Assembly (NCBI GenBank): GCA_019162915.1
Contig: JAFLKZ010000101.1
Coordinates: 1 to 5,379, forward strand
Reading direction: 5' to 3'
Origin: Campylobacteraceae bacterium
Lineage (GTDB): Bacteria; Campylobacterota; Campylobacteria; Campylobacterales; Sulfurospirillaceae
Length of the DNA: 5,379 nt
Shown here in pieces: positions 5,365 to 5,379 of the stretch. Under the pieces are notes generated by a model that worked only from the letters and a program-made list of their open reading frames with translations, did no database searches and was not told the origin of the DNA. How positions within the stretch are numbered: the stretch's first letter is position 1; each line of letters starts with the position of its first letter. A program made the position numbers and the translations under genes.

Positions 5365-5379
5365 TTAAACTCTTCGTCT
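5365..5379 (-). CDS. rpsK: 30S ribosomal protein S11, last codons only
   Basis: The final 15 bases on the minus strand read AGA CGA AGA GTT TAA, that is Arg-Arg-Arg-Val-stop. S11 proteins end in a basic K/R run followed by Val (KKRRV in E. coli), and rpsK is the gene normally found just before rpsD. The call rests on four residues plus conserved gene order, so it is likely but not proven within this window. Confidence 0.72.
   Translation of the reverse strand, partial: RRRV

Noticed and set aside
5346..5370. AT-rich hairpin after rpsK (arms 5370-5362 and 5354-5346, one mismatch)
   Set aside because: The stem is almost all A-T pairs with an internal T-T mismatch, and no T-run follows directly. 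It lies within a conserved operon where termination is not expected, so I do not call it a terminator or an S4 operator.

Overview
The window is an ordinary, AT-rich stretch of core bacterial genome in which every supported gene lies on the minus strand, so it reads from high to low coordinates. Protein sequences and gene order point to the Campylobacterota (Epsilonproteobacteria), probably a free-living relative of Campylobacter such as Sulfurospirillum or Sulfurimonas. The evidence is a short MurE of the Campylobacter/Helicobacter type and the order NifU-like, small hypothetical, murE, ybaB, secreted protein. As I recall it, that order matches Cj1639-Cj1643 of Campylobacter jejuni. The genus is an inference, not a reading.

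Block 1 (5379 to 3284) is the end of the ribosomal alpha operon: the last codons of rpsK (S11), then rpsD (S4), rpoA (RNA polymerase alpha) and rplQ (L17). A perfect 11-bp hairpin just after rplQ probably ends or attenuates this transcript.

Block 2 (3145 to 1, running off the window) is a tightly packed second operon: a stand-alone NifU C-terminal-domain Fe-S scaffold, a 187-aa TPR-like protein of unknown function, murE, panD, ybaB/ebfC and the N-terminus of a secreted protein. Junctions are an ATGA overlap, an 8-nt gap, a 38-nt gap, a TAATG overlap and a 14-nt gap, so translational coupling is likely at several of them. The 137-nt gap between the blocks (3146-3283) holds the hairpin, a weak promoter candidate and a small inverted repeat.

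Together the genes serve transcription and translation (block 1) and then Fe-S cluster delivery, peptidoglycan synthesis, beta-alanine supply for pantothenate/CoA, and nucleoid-associated functions (block 2). I see no mobile element, CRISPR array, tRNA, rRNA, phage gene or defence system, and no convincing new biological system. The points most worth a second look are the placement of panD inside this operon, the TTG start of murE, a 12-codon reading frame in the murE-panD gap, and the two poorly characterised proteins.
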